A stretch of DNA of 64,000 nt from Roseburia hominis (lineage in GTDB: Bacteria; Bacillota; Clostridia; Lachnospirales; Lachnospiraceae), in assembly GCF_021531695.1 (NCBI RefSeq), contig NZ_JADYUI010000001.1, forward strand, positions 1 through 64,000. Reading direction: 5' to 3'. The translations under genes and the position numbers were made by a program. The notes under the pieces are model-generated. The model had not been told where the DNA came from and did not search any database. It saw only the letters and a program-made list of their open reading frames with translations. This document shows positions 28,044 to 36,946 of this stretch, one piece after another; the stretch's first letter is position 1; each line of letters starts with the position of its first letter.

Positions 28044-29213
28044 CTATGCAAGACGGGATGGGCCATCACCGATTTCTACCACATAAAAATCTGCTGCATA
28101 ACCGATTTTCTTTTGATAAGCATCCCCAACCTGCTTAATAAAAGTATCTACTGCTTCATCTTTCACAATACTTACCGTGCAGCCCCCGAATCCTGCTCCT
28201 GTCATACGTGAACCGATTACCCCGTCAATCTTCCACGCTTCTTCTACCAGAGTATCCAGTTCAATGCCGGTTACTTCATAATCATCACGCAAAGAAACAT
28301 GTGACGCATTCATCAGCTCTCCAAATGTTTTTAAATCATTTGCTTTCAATGCTTCAACTGCCTGAATCGTTCTCTGATTCTCATAGACTGCATGTTTTGC
28401 ACGCTTTCTGCAAACCTCATCTTTGATGCTTCCCTTACACTGTTCAAACTGTTCTTCCGTCAAATCTCCCAGCGAATTAATCCCTGCAACCTCACTAATC
28501 TGTGCCAAAGCACTCTCGCATTCCGCGCGTCTTTCATTGTACTTGGAATCTCCAAGTCCACGCTTTTTATTACTGCAGGAAATTACGATTTTAGCACCGG
28601 AAAGTTTAATTGGTGCATACTCATACTTTAAAGTCGCCGTATCTAAAAAGATGGCATGCCCTGCTTTCCCCATCGCAATGGCAAACTGATCCATGATACC
28701 GCAATTTACCCCATTAAAGTTATTTTCGGAATATTGCCCAATTAATGCCAGATCCTGATTTGTTACGTCAAATCCAAACAAATCTTTTAAAATATAGCCG
28801 GTCAGAACCTCTACGGATGCAGAGGAAGAAAGTCCCGAACCATTCGGAATATTACCAAATAATACAAGATCAAATCCCGTATCTATCTGCATGCCCTTTT
28901 CTCCAAATGCCCAGATTACTCCCTTCGGATAATTTGTCCAGTCTGCTTCTTTTTCCGGTTTTAAATTTTCTATGGAAGATTCTAATACACCAAGTTTTTC
29001 AAAATTCATAGAATAAAACCGAAGTTTTTTATCCGCTCTTTTTCTCACCACCCCATAAGTTCCTATCGTAAGTGCACATGGAAATACATGTCCTCCATTG
29101 TAATCGGTATGCTCCCCAATCATATTCACGCGTCCCGGAGCAAAATATACCCGAATATCTCCTTCCTCTCCAAACAGTTCTTTAAACTTCAAAAGCACAG
29201 ATTCCCAAATCAT
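28044..29213 (-). CDS. galK: Galactokinase
   Basis: Phosphorylates galactose at C1. The 389-residue GHMP kinase has the galactokinase signature PGRVNMIGEHTDYNGGHVFP, the phosphate loop PNGSGLSSSASVEV, and the C-terminal motif GSRMTGAGFGGCTVSIV. It is the first gene of the galK-galT operon, with its own promoter at 29287-29314 and an upstream cluster of TTGCA inverted repeats. Confidence 0.97.
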   Translation of the reverse strand: MIWESVLLKFKELFGEEGDIRVYFAPGRVNMIGEHTDYNGGHVFPCALTIGTYGVVRKRADKKLRFYSMNFEKLGVLESSIENLKPEKEADWTNYPKGVIWAFGEKGMQIDTGFDLVLFGNIPNGSGLSSSASVEVLTGYILKDLFGFDVTNQDLALIGQYSENNFNGVNCGIMDQFAIAMGKAGHAIFLDTATLKYEYAPIKLSGAKIVISCSNKKRGLGDSKYNERRAECESALAQISEVAGINSLGDLTEEQFEQCKGSIKDEVCRKRAKHAVYENQRTIQAVEALKANDLKTFGELMNASHVSLRDDYEVTGIELDTLVEEAWKIDGVIGSRMTGAGFGGCTVSIVKDEAVDTFIKQVGDAYQKKIGYAADFYVVEIGDGPSRLA

Positions 29214-29286
29214 ACGATATCCTCCTATACATCATTTTCGTTATTTACCACTATCACATTTTCGTTTTTGTTCCTTCTTGCTTTTT

Positions 29287-29314
29287 ATTATAACATAGGT
29301 ATTTCCCTTTTCAA
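29287..29314 (-). promoter_or_regulatory. Promoter of galK-galT
   Basis: On minus, -35 TTGAAA (29309-29314), a 16-base spacer and a perfect -10 TATAAT (29287-29292), about 74 bases before the galK ATG. Confidence 0.7.
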
Positions 29315-29319
29315 CCGCT

Positions 29320-29390
29320 TTGCATGATACTGCAACATACTTTTGCATTTATGCAACATTTTTACATATCTCGTTCTTGCATTATCGCAG
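29320..29390 (-). promoter_or_regulatory. Three TTGCA inverted repeats upstream of the galK promoter
   Basis: TTGCATGATACTGCAA (29320-29335), TTGCATTTATGCAA (29343-29356) and a weaker TTGCATTATCGCAG (29377-29390). The first two are centred 22 bases apart, two helical turns. They lie just upstream of the -35 element, the normal place for an activator of the galactose genes. Confidence 0.55.
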
Positions 29391-29410
29391 GAAATGCTTT
29401 TTATTTTATA

Positions 29411-29450
29411 AAAAAACTGCCACTAAGAAAACTCTTAACAGCAGTTTTTT
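29411..29450 (-). terminator. Terminator of the L,D-transpeptidase gene
   Basis: AAAAAACTGC and GCAGTTTTTT enclose an inner TAAGA/TCTTA stem. It is bidirectional in form and lies 11 bases past the transpeptidase stop. Confidence 0.85.
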
Positions 29451-29461
29451 GTTCCTGTTTT

Positions 29462-31102
29462 TTATTGTCCGCTTGCTGCTTTTAATGCTGCAAGTTGCAC
29501 CTCATCATCTACCAGTATCTGATAATTGGTTATTTTCGCCTTGTCTGCATCTGGCAAAGCATTGTACTGTGTTCTTATTGTATTCATAATTGTTTCACTT
29601 TCCAGTGTGACCGGTCCGATGCTATTAATCTCAGCAATAATGACTTCCGGTGCAACAGTTTCTGTTACATCCGGCACCGGCTCCGTCCGAAATACCAATA
29701 CCGGTGTTCCGACTTCTATATTTGCAAAAATCGTCTTTGCTGCACTGACCGGAAGATTGATACATCCATGAGAACCGCCTCTTAAATAAATATTTCCGCC
29801 AAAAGAACTTCTCCATGTGGCATCATGCATACCAATATCACCATTAAACGGCATCCAGTAATTTACAAAAGATTCATAGTCCGGTCCTTTTAAAGTACGT
29901 TCCGTCTCTTTACTGTTAATAAAATATGCTCCCGTCGGTGTGTCATTTCCGGTAGCTACTTTACCAGAAACAAAATCCGTACTAATAACCAATGCTCCAT
30001 CTTTATAAAGATATAAATGCTGAGACGTCAGATTGATTTCCACATAGCTGTTTCCATAATCATTGCCCTTATAACTATTCGCTCTTTGCGCATATTCAGG
30101 TTCACGTTCTACAATACCGCCATTCTTAATATCATTAAGCAGCTGCTCGCGCTCTGCTGCCTGATCAATCTTCCATCCATAGCTTCCACCCGGTACTTCC
30201 ACGGTTCCACCATCTGTCATATTTAATGTCTTACTCTTGCCTGCCGTATTATGTTTTGCTGCCAGAGTCTTTACATAATCTGAAAGCTTCTCCTCACTGA
30301 TTACCGGTTCCATCGCATCAGATACAGAAAGCCAGCTATTTAACACCGACGCATCCAACACTTCTTTTTCTTCTCCGAAATCATAAGTGATTTTTGTATT
30401 GACATACTGATTTAATGTATTGACCGCATTCTTAATGTTCTCACTGTCCTGTGTGATTTCCGGATCTATGTAACAACCATTTTCGTCCAGAGAAACTGAT
30501 TCTGCCAGAGAAATGACAGCATCCTTTACCACTGCAATTACACTTTCTTTTGATAATGTAGTTCCATACTCTGCCGGTACGATTACATATCCGTTTTCTT
30601 CGGAATACTCAGACACCTTTGCATTTACCGGTGCTATCTGATTTTCTTCTTGAACACAGTCAAGATTTTCTACTGCTTCTTCTAACGCTGTTTCATCATA
30701 TGCAACCATCGTCTCTGACTGATAATCATATTTCTTAAAGAAAGATAACATCCACTCAAACTCATTTTGCTTTTTCAAAAGGTTTTCTATACTTCCATCA
30801 AACTGTGGTTCAATTGAAATATCCTTGCCATTTATCTCTTCTGTTCTATCTTCACGCATTTCAATCGTCAATGTATAATTCTTTATTTCCTGTGCAATCT
30901 CATGCTCTACCTTTTCTACTGTATAACCGGAACTATCTACGCCATTTATCGTTGTATGTGGCAGAAAATGGCTCCTGAAATAAAACGAAACTGCCAGATA
31001 TAGGATGGCAATCATTCCAATCAGAATCGCAAGAAAAAGCCCTATCCTCTTCTTATTTTTATTTTTTGTTCTCTTTACTCCTTGTTTTGTATTTCTTTTC
31101 AT
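29462..31102 (-). CDS. Membrane-anchored L,D-transpeptidase with YkuD domain
   Basis: A protein of about 546 residues. A basic N-terminus and one transmembrane helix (about 22-42) anchor it, followed by a repeated peptidoglycan-binding-4-type region (about 55-300) and a YkuD catalytic domain with GGSHGCINLP, where Cys is the nucleophile and His the base. It would make 3-3 cross-links in peptidoglycan outside the membrane. About 55 residues follow the catalytic domain, ending in a Val/Ala/Glu-rich helix. The start is set by AGAGG seven bases before the ATG reading MKRNTKQG. Confidence 0.9.
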   Translation of the reverse strand: MKRNTKQGVKRTKNKNKKRIGLFLAILIGMIAILYLAVSFYFRSHFLPHTTINGVDSSGYTVEKVEHEIAQEIKNYTLTIEMREDRTEEINGKDISIEPQFDGSIENLLKKQNEFEWMLSFFKKYDYQSETMVAYDETALEEAVENLDCVQEENQIAPVNAKVSEYSEENGYVIVPAEYGTTLSKESVIAVVKDAVISLAESVSLDENGCYIDPEITQDSENIKNAVNTLNQYVNTKITYDFGEEKEVLDASVLNSWLSVSDAMEPVISEEKLSDYVKTLAAKHNTAGKSKTLNMTDGGTVEVPGGSYGWKIDQAAEREQLLNDIKNGGIVEREPEYAQRANSYKGNDYGNSYVEINLTSQHLYLYKDGALVISTDFVSGKVATGNDTPTGAYFINSKETERTLKGPDYESFVNYWMPFNGDIGMHDATWRSSFGGNIYLRGGSHGCINLPVSAAKTIFANIEVGTPVLVFRTEPVPDVTETVAPEVIIAEINSIGPVTLESETIMNTIRTQYNALPDADKAKITNYQILVDDEVQLAALKAASGQ

Positions 31103-31315
31103 ATACACGCCTCTTTTTTTCATTTTCGCAGATATCCACACAGGTCTCCGCCAGACTTCCTCTATCATATAATCAATAGTTTTTGATTGTCAATAAATTT
31201 GCCTAATTGTAATATTTTCTTAAAATTTTGTAATGATCTATGCGAAACACTTTTCCATACGCCAGGAAGTTTATTAAGAAATTCCTAATTTTTTATAAAA
31301 TAAGCAGAAAGACAA

Positions 31316-31344
31316 TTGTCCTTTTCCAATGCTTATGCTATAAT
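31316..31344 (+). promoter_or_regulatory. Promoter of the PAP2 gene
   Basis: -35 TTGTCC, a 17-base spacer and a perfect -10 TATAAT (31339-31344). It lies inside a longer open frame beginning at 31240, which shows that the real start is downstream, at 31402. Confidence 0.75.
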
Positions 31345-31401
31345 CTCCCCTTAGATAAGCGTTTTGTAAAGGTTAAATATGTAAAGGATGGGTGTCTTGG
31401 C

Positions 31402-32082
31402 ATGAAAACTTCCTTCAGAGATACTTTAAAAGCATGGTTCGCCAAATATAAGCATGGTCTTCTTTTACTCTATGTGCTTATTTATCTGCCATGGTTTCAC
31501 TATTTAGAGAAAAAAGTTACCATTCATTTTAATGTCATTCATATGGCGATTGATGATTATATTCCGTTTATTGAGTTTTTTATTATTCCATATTTTTTAT
31601 GGTTTGGTTATGTGGCATTTGCAGTCCTTTATTTTTTCTTAAAAAATAAGACTGACTATTATAAATTGTGTGCTTTCCTTTTTACGGGAATGACAATTTT
31701 TCTCATTGTTTCAACCATATATCCGAACGGTCATTATTTGCGACCGACCACTTTTGCCAGAGATAATATCTGCGTTACATTAGTCAAGTGGCTATATCAG
31801 ACAGATACCGCAACCAATCTGTTTCCGAGTATTCATGTTTATAATTCCCTTGGTGTTCATATGGCAATTATGAATAGCGAGAATTTTAAGAACAACAAGC
31901 TTGTACGCCGCTTTTCCTTTGTATTAATGGCAAGTATCATCTTATCAACAATGTTCTTAAAACAACATTCTGTTTTTGATGTCATCACTGCATTTATTAT
32001 GGCAGCAGTTATGTACTCTGTCGTATATGGAAGAAACTGGCAGAAAAACGAAGAAAATGTTTTACAACATCAATTGCCATAA
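31402..32082 (+). CDS. PAP2-family membrane phosphatase/phosphotransferase
   Basis: A membrane protein of about 226 residues with five to six hydrophobic segments. PAP2-type motifs appear as YPNGHYLRPTTF, NLFPSIHVYNSLGVH and KQHSVFDVITAF. The central motif is PSIH rather than the usual PSGH, a form seen in inositol-phosphotransferase-like members. The substrate is probably a lipid phosphate or polyprenyl carrier. The ATG at 31402 follows GGATGGGTG at a loose spacing and fits the promoter at 31316-31344. It converges with nadE. Confidence 0.82.
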   Translation: MKTSFRDTLKAWFAKYKHGLLLLYVLIYLPWFHYLEKKVTIHFNVIHMAIDDYIPFIEFFIIPYFLWFGYVAFAVLYFFLKNKTDYYKLCAFLFTGMTIFLIVSTIYPNGHYLRPTTFARDNICVTLVKWLYQTDTATNLFPSIHVYNSLGVHMAIMNSENFKNNKLVRRFSFVLMASIILSTMFLKQHSVFDVITAFIMAAVMYSVVYGRNWQKNEENVLQHQLP

Positions 32083-32101
32083 TGCCGGCAATGAAAACTA
32101 T

Positions 32102-32152
32102 AAAAGAGTGGGAAATCTTTCTTCTGTCTCATGAAAGATTTCCCACTCTTTT
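32102..32152 (+). terminator. Bidirectional terminator between PAP2 gene and nadE
   Basis: AAAAGAGTGGGAAATCTTTC pairs with GAAAGATTTCCCACTCTTTT, a perfect 20-bp stem with an 11-base loop and T/A runs on both sides. Confidence 0.95.
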
Positions 32153-32177
32153 ATTATAACAATTCCTTTGATATGCT

Positions 32178-34088
32178 TTATAATGTTTCCAGCTCTTTTT
32201 GCCAGATTCTTGCCGTTGCATCACTCGGCATACGAAGATCTCCTCTTGGTGATACTGCAACTGTACCGACTTTTGGTCCATCCGGAAGACAGGAACGTTT
32301 AAACTGCTGGGCAAAGAAACGACGGTAAAATGTCTTTAACCATTTCAGAATTGTCTCTTTGTCATATACCCCGTCAAAGGCAATCTGCGCCAAGCGATAA
32401 ATCTTGGCAGGCGCATATCCAAAACGAAGTACATAATAGAGATAAAAATCATGTAATTCATATGGTCCTACAATATCCTCTGTCTTTTGTGCAATCTTAC
32501 CATCCTCCGGCGGCAAAAGCTCCGGACTCACCGGTGTATCTAAAACATCCAGTAATACCTCTCTTAGTTTTTCATCCTCACAGGTATCTGCATAATAGCG
32601 CACCAGATGACGTACCAACGTTTTTGGCACAGAGGCATTGACTCCATACATGGACATATGATCTCCATTATAGGTTGCCCATCCAAGTGCCAGTTCTGAC
32701 ATGTCACCGGTTCCGATTACCATACCGCCATTCTTATTTGCAATATCCATAAGAATCTGCGTACGTTCCCGCGCCTGTCCATTCTCGTAAGTAACATCAT
32801 GAACGGATTCATCCTGATCAATGTCCCTAAAATGCATCCGGACAGACTCTGCAATATTTATCTCTTTTAGCTCTGCACCTACGCAATGAATCATGTTGAC
32901 CGCATTCTCATAAGTCCGGTCTGTCGTTCCAAAGCCCGGCATCGTAACTGCTGTAATCTTGCTTCGATCCATATGCAGCAAATCAAATGCCCGCACTGTC
33001 ACAAGAAGTGCCAGCGTAGAATCTAAGCCCCCGGATATTCCGACCACTGCGTGTTCGCAATGCGTATGCTCTAGGCGCTTTTTTAATCCCATAGACTGAA
33101 TCGCAAGAATTTCTTCGCAACGCTTATCACGATCTGCCTTATTCCCAGGAACAAATGGTGCTGCATCCACATAACGCGTCAATTTTGTATCTTCCAGCTG
33201 TAACGAAAACATTTGATTTACATAATTATGTCTTTCTGGTTCGAATGTTGTCATTTTTCTTCGTTCCGTATTTAAACGGAATACATCAATCTCTGAACTA
33301 ATTGCCTCATTTACAAAACGTTTTGCTTCTTTTAAAATGGTACCATTTTCCGCTATTATGTTATGTGCAGAATACACAACGTCCTGCGTAGATTCCCCGT
33401 CACCGGCACTGGCATAAATATAACCGCACAATAATCTTGCAGACTGACCGGCAATCAGATTTTCCCGGTAAACATCCTTTCCGGTTGTCTCGTCACTTGC
33501 CGATAAATTGACAATGATATTCGCTCCCGCCAATGCATGCGAAATGCTCGGTGGATTCGGTGTCCAGACGTCTTCACAGATTTCAACTGCCACACGAAGT
33601 TCCGGCAATTCCTTGCATACAAAAATCTGATTTGTTCCAATCGGCACCTGCATTTGTGGCGTAACCCAGGTCTGTTCTACTTCTTTCATTCCTTTCGCAA
33701 AATGACGTGCCTCATAAAATTCGCCATAATTCGGAAGAAATGTCTTTGGAACAATTCCTAAAATCTGTCCATGATTCAAAGCTGCCGCAACATTATATAA
33801 CTTTCCCTCATGTTCATACGGAAGCCCGACAAATATCAGTGCATCTACCTCTTTTGTTTCTTCCGTCAAATATAACAGTGCCTTCTTTGCTTCCAAAAGC
33901 AATGTTTCCTGCAAAAACAAATCTCCACAGCTATATGCCGTGATGCATAATTCCGGAAAGACAATGATTTTCGCCCCAATGCCTGCTACCCTTTTCACTC
34001 CTTCCAGAATTTGTTTTGCATTTTCAATTGGATCTGCCACAGTAACTTTCGGTGTTACTGCTGCAACTTTTACAAATCCCTGTCTCAC
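32178..34088 (-). CDS. nadE: Glutamine-dependent NAD+ synthetase
   Basis: A 636-residue two-domain enzyme for the last step of NAD synthesis. The N-terminal nitrilase-type amidase domain has the catalytic Glu in FPELCITAYSCGDLF, Lys in PKTFLPNYGEFYE and Cys in VEICEDVWTPN. The C-terminal synthetase domain has the PP-loop SGGLDSTLAL. The start is GTG at 34088 with GGAG upstream. It overlaps the hslO stop by four bases, so nadE is coupled to hslO and the methyltransferase gene. Confidence 0.96.
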   Translation of the reverse strand: MRQGFVKVAAVTPKVTVADPIENAKQILEGVKRVAGIGAKIIVFPELCITAYSCGDLFLQETLLLEAKKALLYLTEETKEVDALIFVGLPYEHEGKLYNVAAALNHGQILGIVPKTFLPNYGEFYEARHFAKGMKEVEQTWVTPQMQVPIGTNQIFVCKELPELRVAVEICEDVWTPNPPSISHALAGANIIVNLSASDETTGKDVYRENLIAGQSARLLCGYIYASAGDGESTQDVVYSAHNIIAENGTILKEAKRFVNEAISSEIDVFRLNTERRKMTTFEPERHNYVNQMFSLQLEDTKLTRYVDAAPFVPGNKADRDKRCEEILAIQSMGLKKRLEHTHCEHAVVGISGGLDSTLALLVTVRAFDLLHMDRSKITAVTMPGFGTTDRTYENAVNMIHCVGAELKEINIAESVRMHFRDIDQDESVHDVTYENGQARERTQILMDIANKNGGMVIGTGDMSELALGWATYNGDHMSMYGVNASVPKTLVRHLVRYYADTCEDEKLREVLLDVLDTPVSPELLPPEDGKIAQKTEDIVGPYELHDFYLYYVLRFGYAPAKIYRLAQIAFDGVYDKETILKWLKTFYRRFFAQQFKRSCLPDGPKVGTVAVSPRGDLRMPSDATARIWQKELETL

Positions 34089-34954
34089 CTTATAATCTCC
34101 TTTAACTCATTGATGTCAAATTTATACTTTGTGTTACAGAAATCACAATTTACCTCTATCGGTTCTCCATCATCAATAATTGACTGAAGTTCCTCCTTAC
34201 TGATGCTTGCAATTGCTTTTTCCACCCGTTCTTTTGAGCAGTCACAATGAAACTGCACCGGCATTTTATCCGTGATTTCAAGTCCGAATTCGCCTAATAA
34301 TTTATCCAGAATCATCTCAGGAGTATAGCCCTGTGCCAAAAGTGCCGTGACAGATGTCACCTCTGCTAATTTCTTTTCTAATTTGTCAATCGTTTCATCT
34401 GTCGTAAACGGCATCAACTGAATGATAAACCCACCTGCCTGTGCAACCGTATTCTCTTTACTCATCAAAACACCAAGTCCTACGGAAGACGGTACCTGCT
34501 CCGATACTGCAAAATAATAAGTTAAATCATCTGCAATCTCACCGGTCTGTAACGCAATCTGCCCGATATAAGGCTCTTTTAATCCCATATCTTTTATGAC
34601 ATTCATAGAACCGGAACCGATTGCACCGCCCACATCCAATTTTCCCATGGCATTTGCCGGCAATACAACATCCGGAACATATGGATATCCTTTGACATTT
34701 CCCTTCGCATCCGCTGTCACGGTAAGACCGCGCATCGGTCCATCTCCTTTGACCTGAATCGTAAGTAAATCTTTCTCACCTTTCATCATGCTACCCATCA
34801 TAACTGCACCACTCATTAAGCGACCCATGGCTGCAGTTACAATTGGACTACTGTTATGTCTCTTTCTTGCTTCTTCGGTAAGTTCTCTCGATGTAATGGC
34901 AAAAGCCCGAATCTGTTTGTCTGCTGCAGTTGCCCGAATCATATAATCTGACAT
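34085..34954 (-). CDS. hslO: Redox-regulated chaperone Hsp33
   Basis: A 289-residue chaperone that is switched on by oxidation and unfolding. The C-terminal zinc switch is intact: CDC in QFHCDCSKERVEKA and CDFC in VNCDFCNTKYKF. The N-terminal domain begins MSDYMIRATAADKQIRAFA. It is the middle gene of an overlapping trio with a methyltransferase (16-base overlap) and nadE (4-base overlap). Confidence 0.96.
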   Translation of the reverse strand: MSDYMIRATAADKQIRAFAITSRELTEEARKRHNSSPIVTAAMGRLMSGAVMMGSMMKGEKDLLTIQVKGDGPMRGLTVTADAKGNVKGYPYVPDVVLPANAMGKLDVGGAIGSGSMNVIKDMGLKEPYIGQIALQTGEIADDLTYYFAVSEQVPSSVGLGVLMSKENTVAQAGGFIIQLMPFTTDETIDKLEKKLAEVTSVTALLAQGYTPEMILDKLLGEFGLEITDKMPVQFHCDCSKERVEKAIASISKEELQSIIDDGEPIEVNCDFCNTKYKFDINELKEIIR

Positions 34955-35715
34955 ATATTCTCCTCTTTCTTTTCTTCTTTTCGTGCGATGACATATACCC
35001 GTTCACTGTCTTCTTTCGGTGGCTCTTTCGTAAATGCATCATACATAGTGACAAAGGTAAGCCCCGCTTCCTTTATCAGTGTTTCTATTGTTTTTAAATC
35101 ATATCCTCGCTGGTAATGAATTTCTTCATATTTACGATATAAATCTTTTTCTTCCTTTATGAATAATGTAAGATCATATTCATTGATCCCACTTTCCTCA
35201 TCATAATAATTATCCCAGATAAAACTGCTTTCTTCCCGATTTTCACAAATCGTTGTCTCTCCCAGTATTGTTTCATATTTATATATGGTATTTAAATCAA
35301 AAATAAAAACACCACCCGGATCCAGATAAGTGTGGACTAAAGAAAAAACCTTCTTCAGATCCTCCTCTTCCAAAATATAATTCACAGAATCACAAATACT
35401 CACAATTGCCCGCACTGAACCATATAATTCAAATTCACGCATATCCTGACATAAATAAAGAATTCCCTGCTCCGGCTTTGTATTCTCACTTGCAATACTA
35501 AGCATTTCTTCCGATAAATCTAACCCTATCATATCATATCCGTGCTCTGCCAAAAGTCTTGTCATCTTCCCTGTTCCACAACCAAGTTCTAAAACAAGTC
35601 CTTCCTTAATTCCATATTCTTCCAACAACATGTGAAGATATGCATACCATTCTTCATACGGAACATTATCCATAAAAAGATCATAAACCTCTGCAAAACT
35701 ACTATATGCCTCCAA
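34939..35715 (-). CDS. Class I SAM-dependent methyltransferase
   Basis: A 258-residue soluble methyltransferase with motif I LELGCGTGKMTRLLAEHGYD followed by MIGLDLSEEML. The acceptor is unknown; the EEIHYQRGYDLKTIETLIKEAGL region is common in small-molecule methyltransferases of gut Firmicutes. The start is TTG at 35715, six bases after AAGGAGG. It heads the operon with hslO and nadE and is divergent from the membrane protein gene at 35871. Confidence 0.85.
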   Translation of the reverse strand: MEAYSSFAEVYDLFMDNVPYEEWYAYLHMLLEEYGIKEGLVLELGCGTGKMTRLLAEHGYDMIGLDLSEEMLSIASENTKPEQGILYLCQDMREFELYGSVRAIVSICDSVNYILEEEDLKKVFSLVHTYLDPGGVFIFDLNTIYKYETILGETTICENREESSFIWDNYYDEESGINEYDLTLFIKEEKDLYRKYEEIHYQRGYDLKTIETLIKEAGLTFVTMYDAFTKEPPKEDSERVYVIARKEEKKEENICQII

Positions 35716-35795
35716 AGTATGCCTCCTTGCTTTTACTTCTATGTAATACTATCAATTTCCACGTGGAAAATCAAGTAAAAACACCGATTGTATGC

Positions 35796-35824
35796 TTGAT
35801 TATTTACCCTAAAACCCGTATACT
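35796..35824 (+). promoter_or_regulatory. Promoter of the unknown membrane protein gene
   Basis: -35 TTGATT, a 17-base spacer and -10 TATACT (35819-35824), 46 bases ahead of the ATG at 35871. It shows that an open frame reaching back to 35706 is not all translated. Confidence 0.7.
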
Positions 35825-35870
35825 GAAAAAGGCAAAATTTTGTCAGCGTATTTACTTTAGGGGAGACATT

Positions 35871-36917
35871 ATGATAGAAAATTATGAACATCACATTACG
35901 AAAAGTATTCGTTCCTTATATAAAAAACGACTAAGTGCACCTATTATTTATCTCATTTTTCTTATTTTTATCTGGTTCTATTTCGGTGTGTTTTCCGTAC
36001 TTTTTCCTTCCAGAATAAGTAATTCAGATTCTTTGGAAATCTTATATAAGAAGCACGAATCCTATATCCACACCACATTAGAAAATCTTTATTTTACAGG
36101 CTATACAAGAAATCTTGGTAGCCATACGACCGGTTATTACTATTACACTATGCGAGATGGTGACTGCCTTGTCGTACTGTTATCGCCTTCCACCTGTGAA
36201 GAAGGCATCCCTGAAATTACAGAAATTGAAATTTCTGCGCGCATTGTATCCGGAAGCACTGCTACCTATCAGGATTTGCTGACACAACTGTCAAAGGATT
36301 TGGATTGGACCAAAGAAGGAATTTGCAGCCAGCTTTCCCGTTACTATCTGAGTGAACCTGATTTCAGACCACTTACAACAAACATTCTGATTGTTTTTCT
36401 CATAGTCAGTGGCATTTATGCAGGTTTAAATATTATTACTTCACTTTTATACTTAGCGTTTCCGCATTTTGCACCACCATGCAGACAGCTGGCGCATTTT
36501 GGAAAACCAAAAGAACTTCTGGCTCTTGCGGAAGAAGAGCTTGCCACACTGCCACAACTTGCAACTGAGGATATGTTTATCACAGAGCATTTCTTTATCG
36601 AAACTTCCAACTATGGCATTGCCATTGTTCCAATTAAAGAAATCATCTGGATTTACAAACATTCCACCTTACATAAATTTTTCTGGTATCATTTTAGTAT
36701 TTCATATACCTTACACATTACAGCAAACCATCACGTATATATTCAATGTCCGAAAAACATCAAATCCGACATTGATGGTATCATGGATTATCTTGCAGAA
36801 GCCAATCATGACATTTTAATTGGATTTAATGAGAAAAACAGACTCGCCGTACAAAAAATGCAGGGAACTCCTCTTCAAATTGAAAAATTCCTTGCACTAT
36901 TAAAAAAGAGATTTTAA
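35871..36917 (+). CDS. Unknown membrane protein with two transmembrane helices
   Basis: A 348-residue protein I do not assign to a named family. It has a first hydrophobic helix at about 23-45 (PIIYLIFLIFIWFYF), an extracellular domain of about 120 residues, a second helix at about 165-190 (TTNILIVFLIVSGIYAGL) and a cytoplasmic domain of about 155 residues with strands resembling a PH-like fold (IAIVPIKEIIWIYKH, FSISYTLHITANHHVYI). The start ATG has GGGGAG upstream. It is a single-gene unit between its own promoter and the terminator at 36916-36944. Confidence 0.75.
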   Translation: MIENYEHHITKSIRSLYKKRLSAPIIYLIFLIFIWFYFGVFSVLFPSRISNSDSLEILYKKHESYIHTTLENLYFTGYTRNLGSHTTGYYYYTMRDGDCLVVLLSPSTCEEGIPEITEIEISARIVSGSTATYQDLLTQLSKDLDWTKEGICSQLSRYYLSEPDFRPLTTNILIVFLIVSGIYAGLNIITSLLYLAFPHFAPPCRQLAHFGKPKELLALAEEELATLPQLATEDMFITEHFFIETSNYGIAIVPIKEIIWIYKHSTLHKFFWYHFSISYTLHITANHHVYIQCPKNIKSDIDGIMDYLAEANHDILIGFNEKNRLAVQKMQGTPLQIEKFLALLKKRF

Positions 36918-36944
36918 AAAGCAGGATCATACACCCTGCTTTTT
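36916..36944 (+). terminator. Bidirectional terminator between convergent genes
   Basis: AAAAAGCAGG pairs with CCTGCTTTTT around a 9-base loop, with T runs on both strands. Confidence 0.9.
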
Positions 36945-36946
36945 CT

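Noticed and set aside
31240-31401. N-terminal extension of the PAP2 protein
   Set aside because: A strong promoter (31316-31344) lies inside this stretch, so it cannot all be translated; the ATG at 31402 fits the family length.
35706-35870. N-terminal extension of the unknown membrane protein
   Set aside because: The promoter at 35796-35824 lies inside it, and the ATG at 35871 has a good ribosome site.
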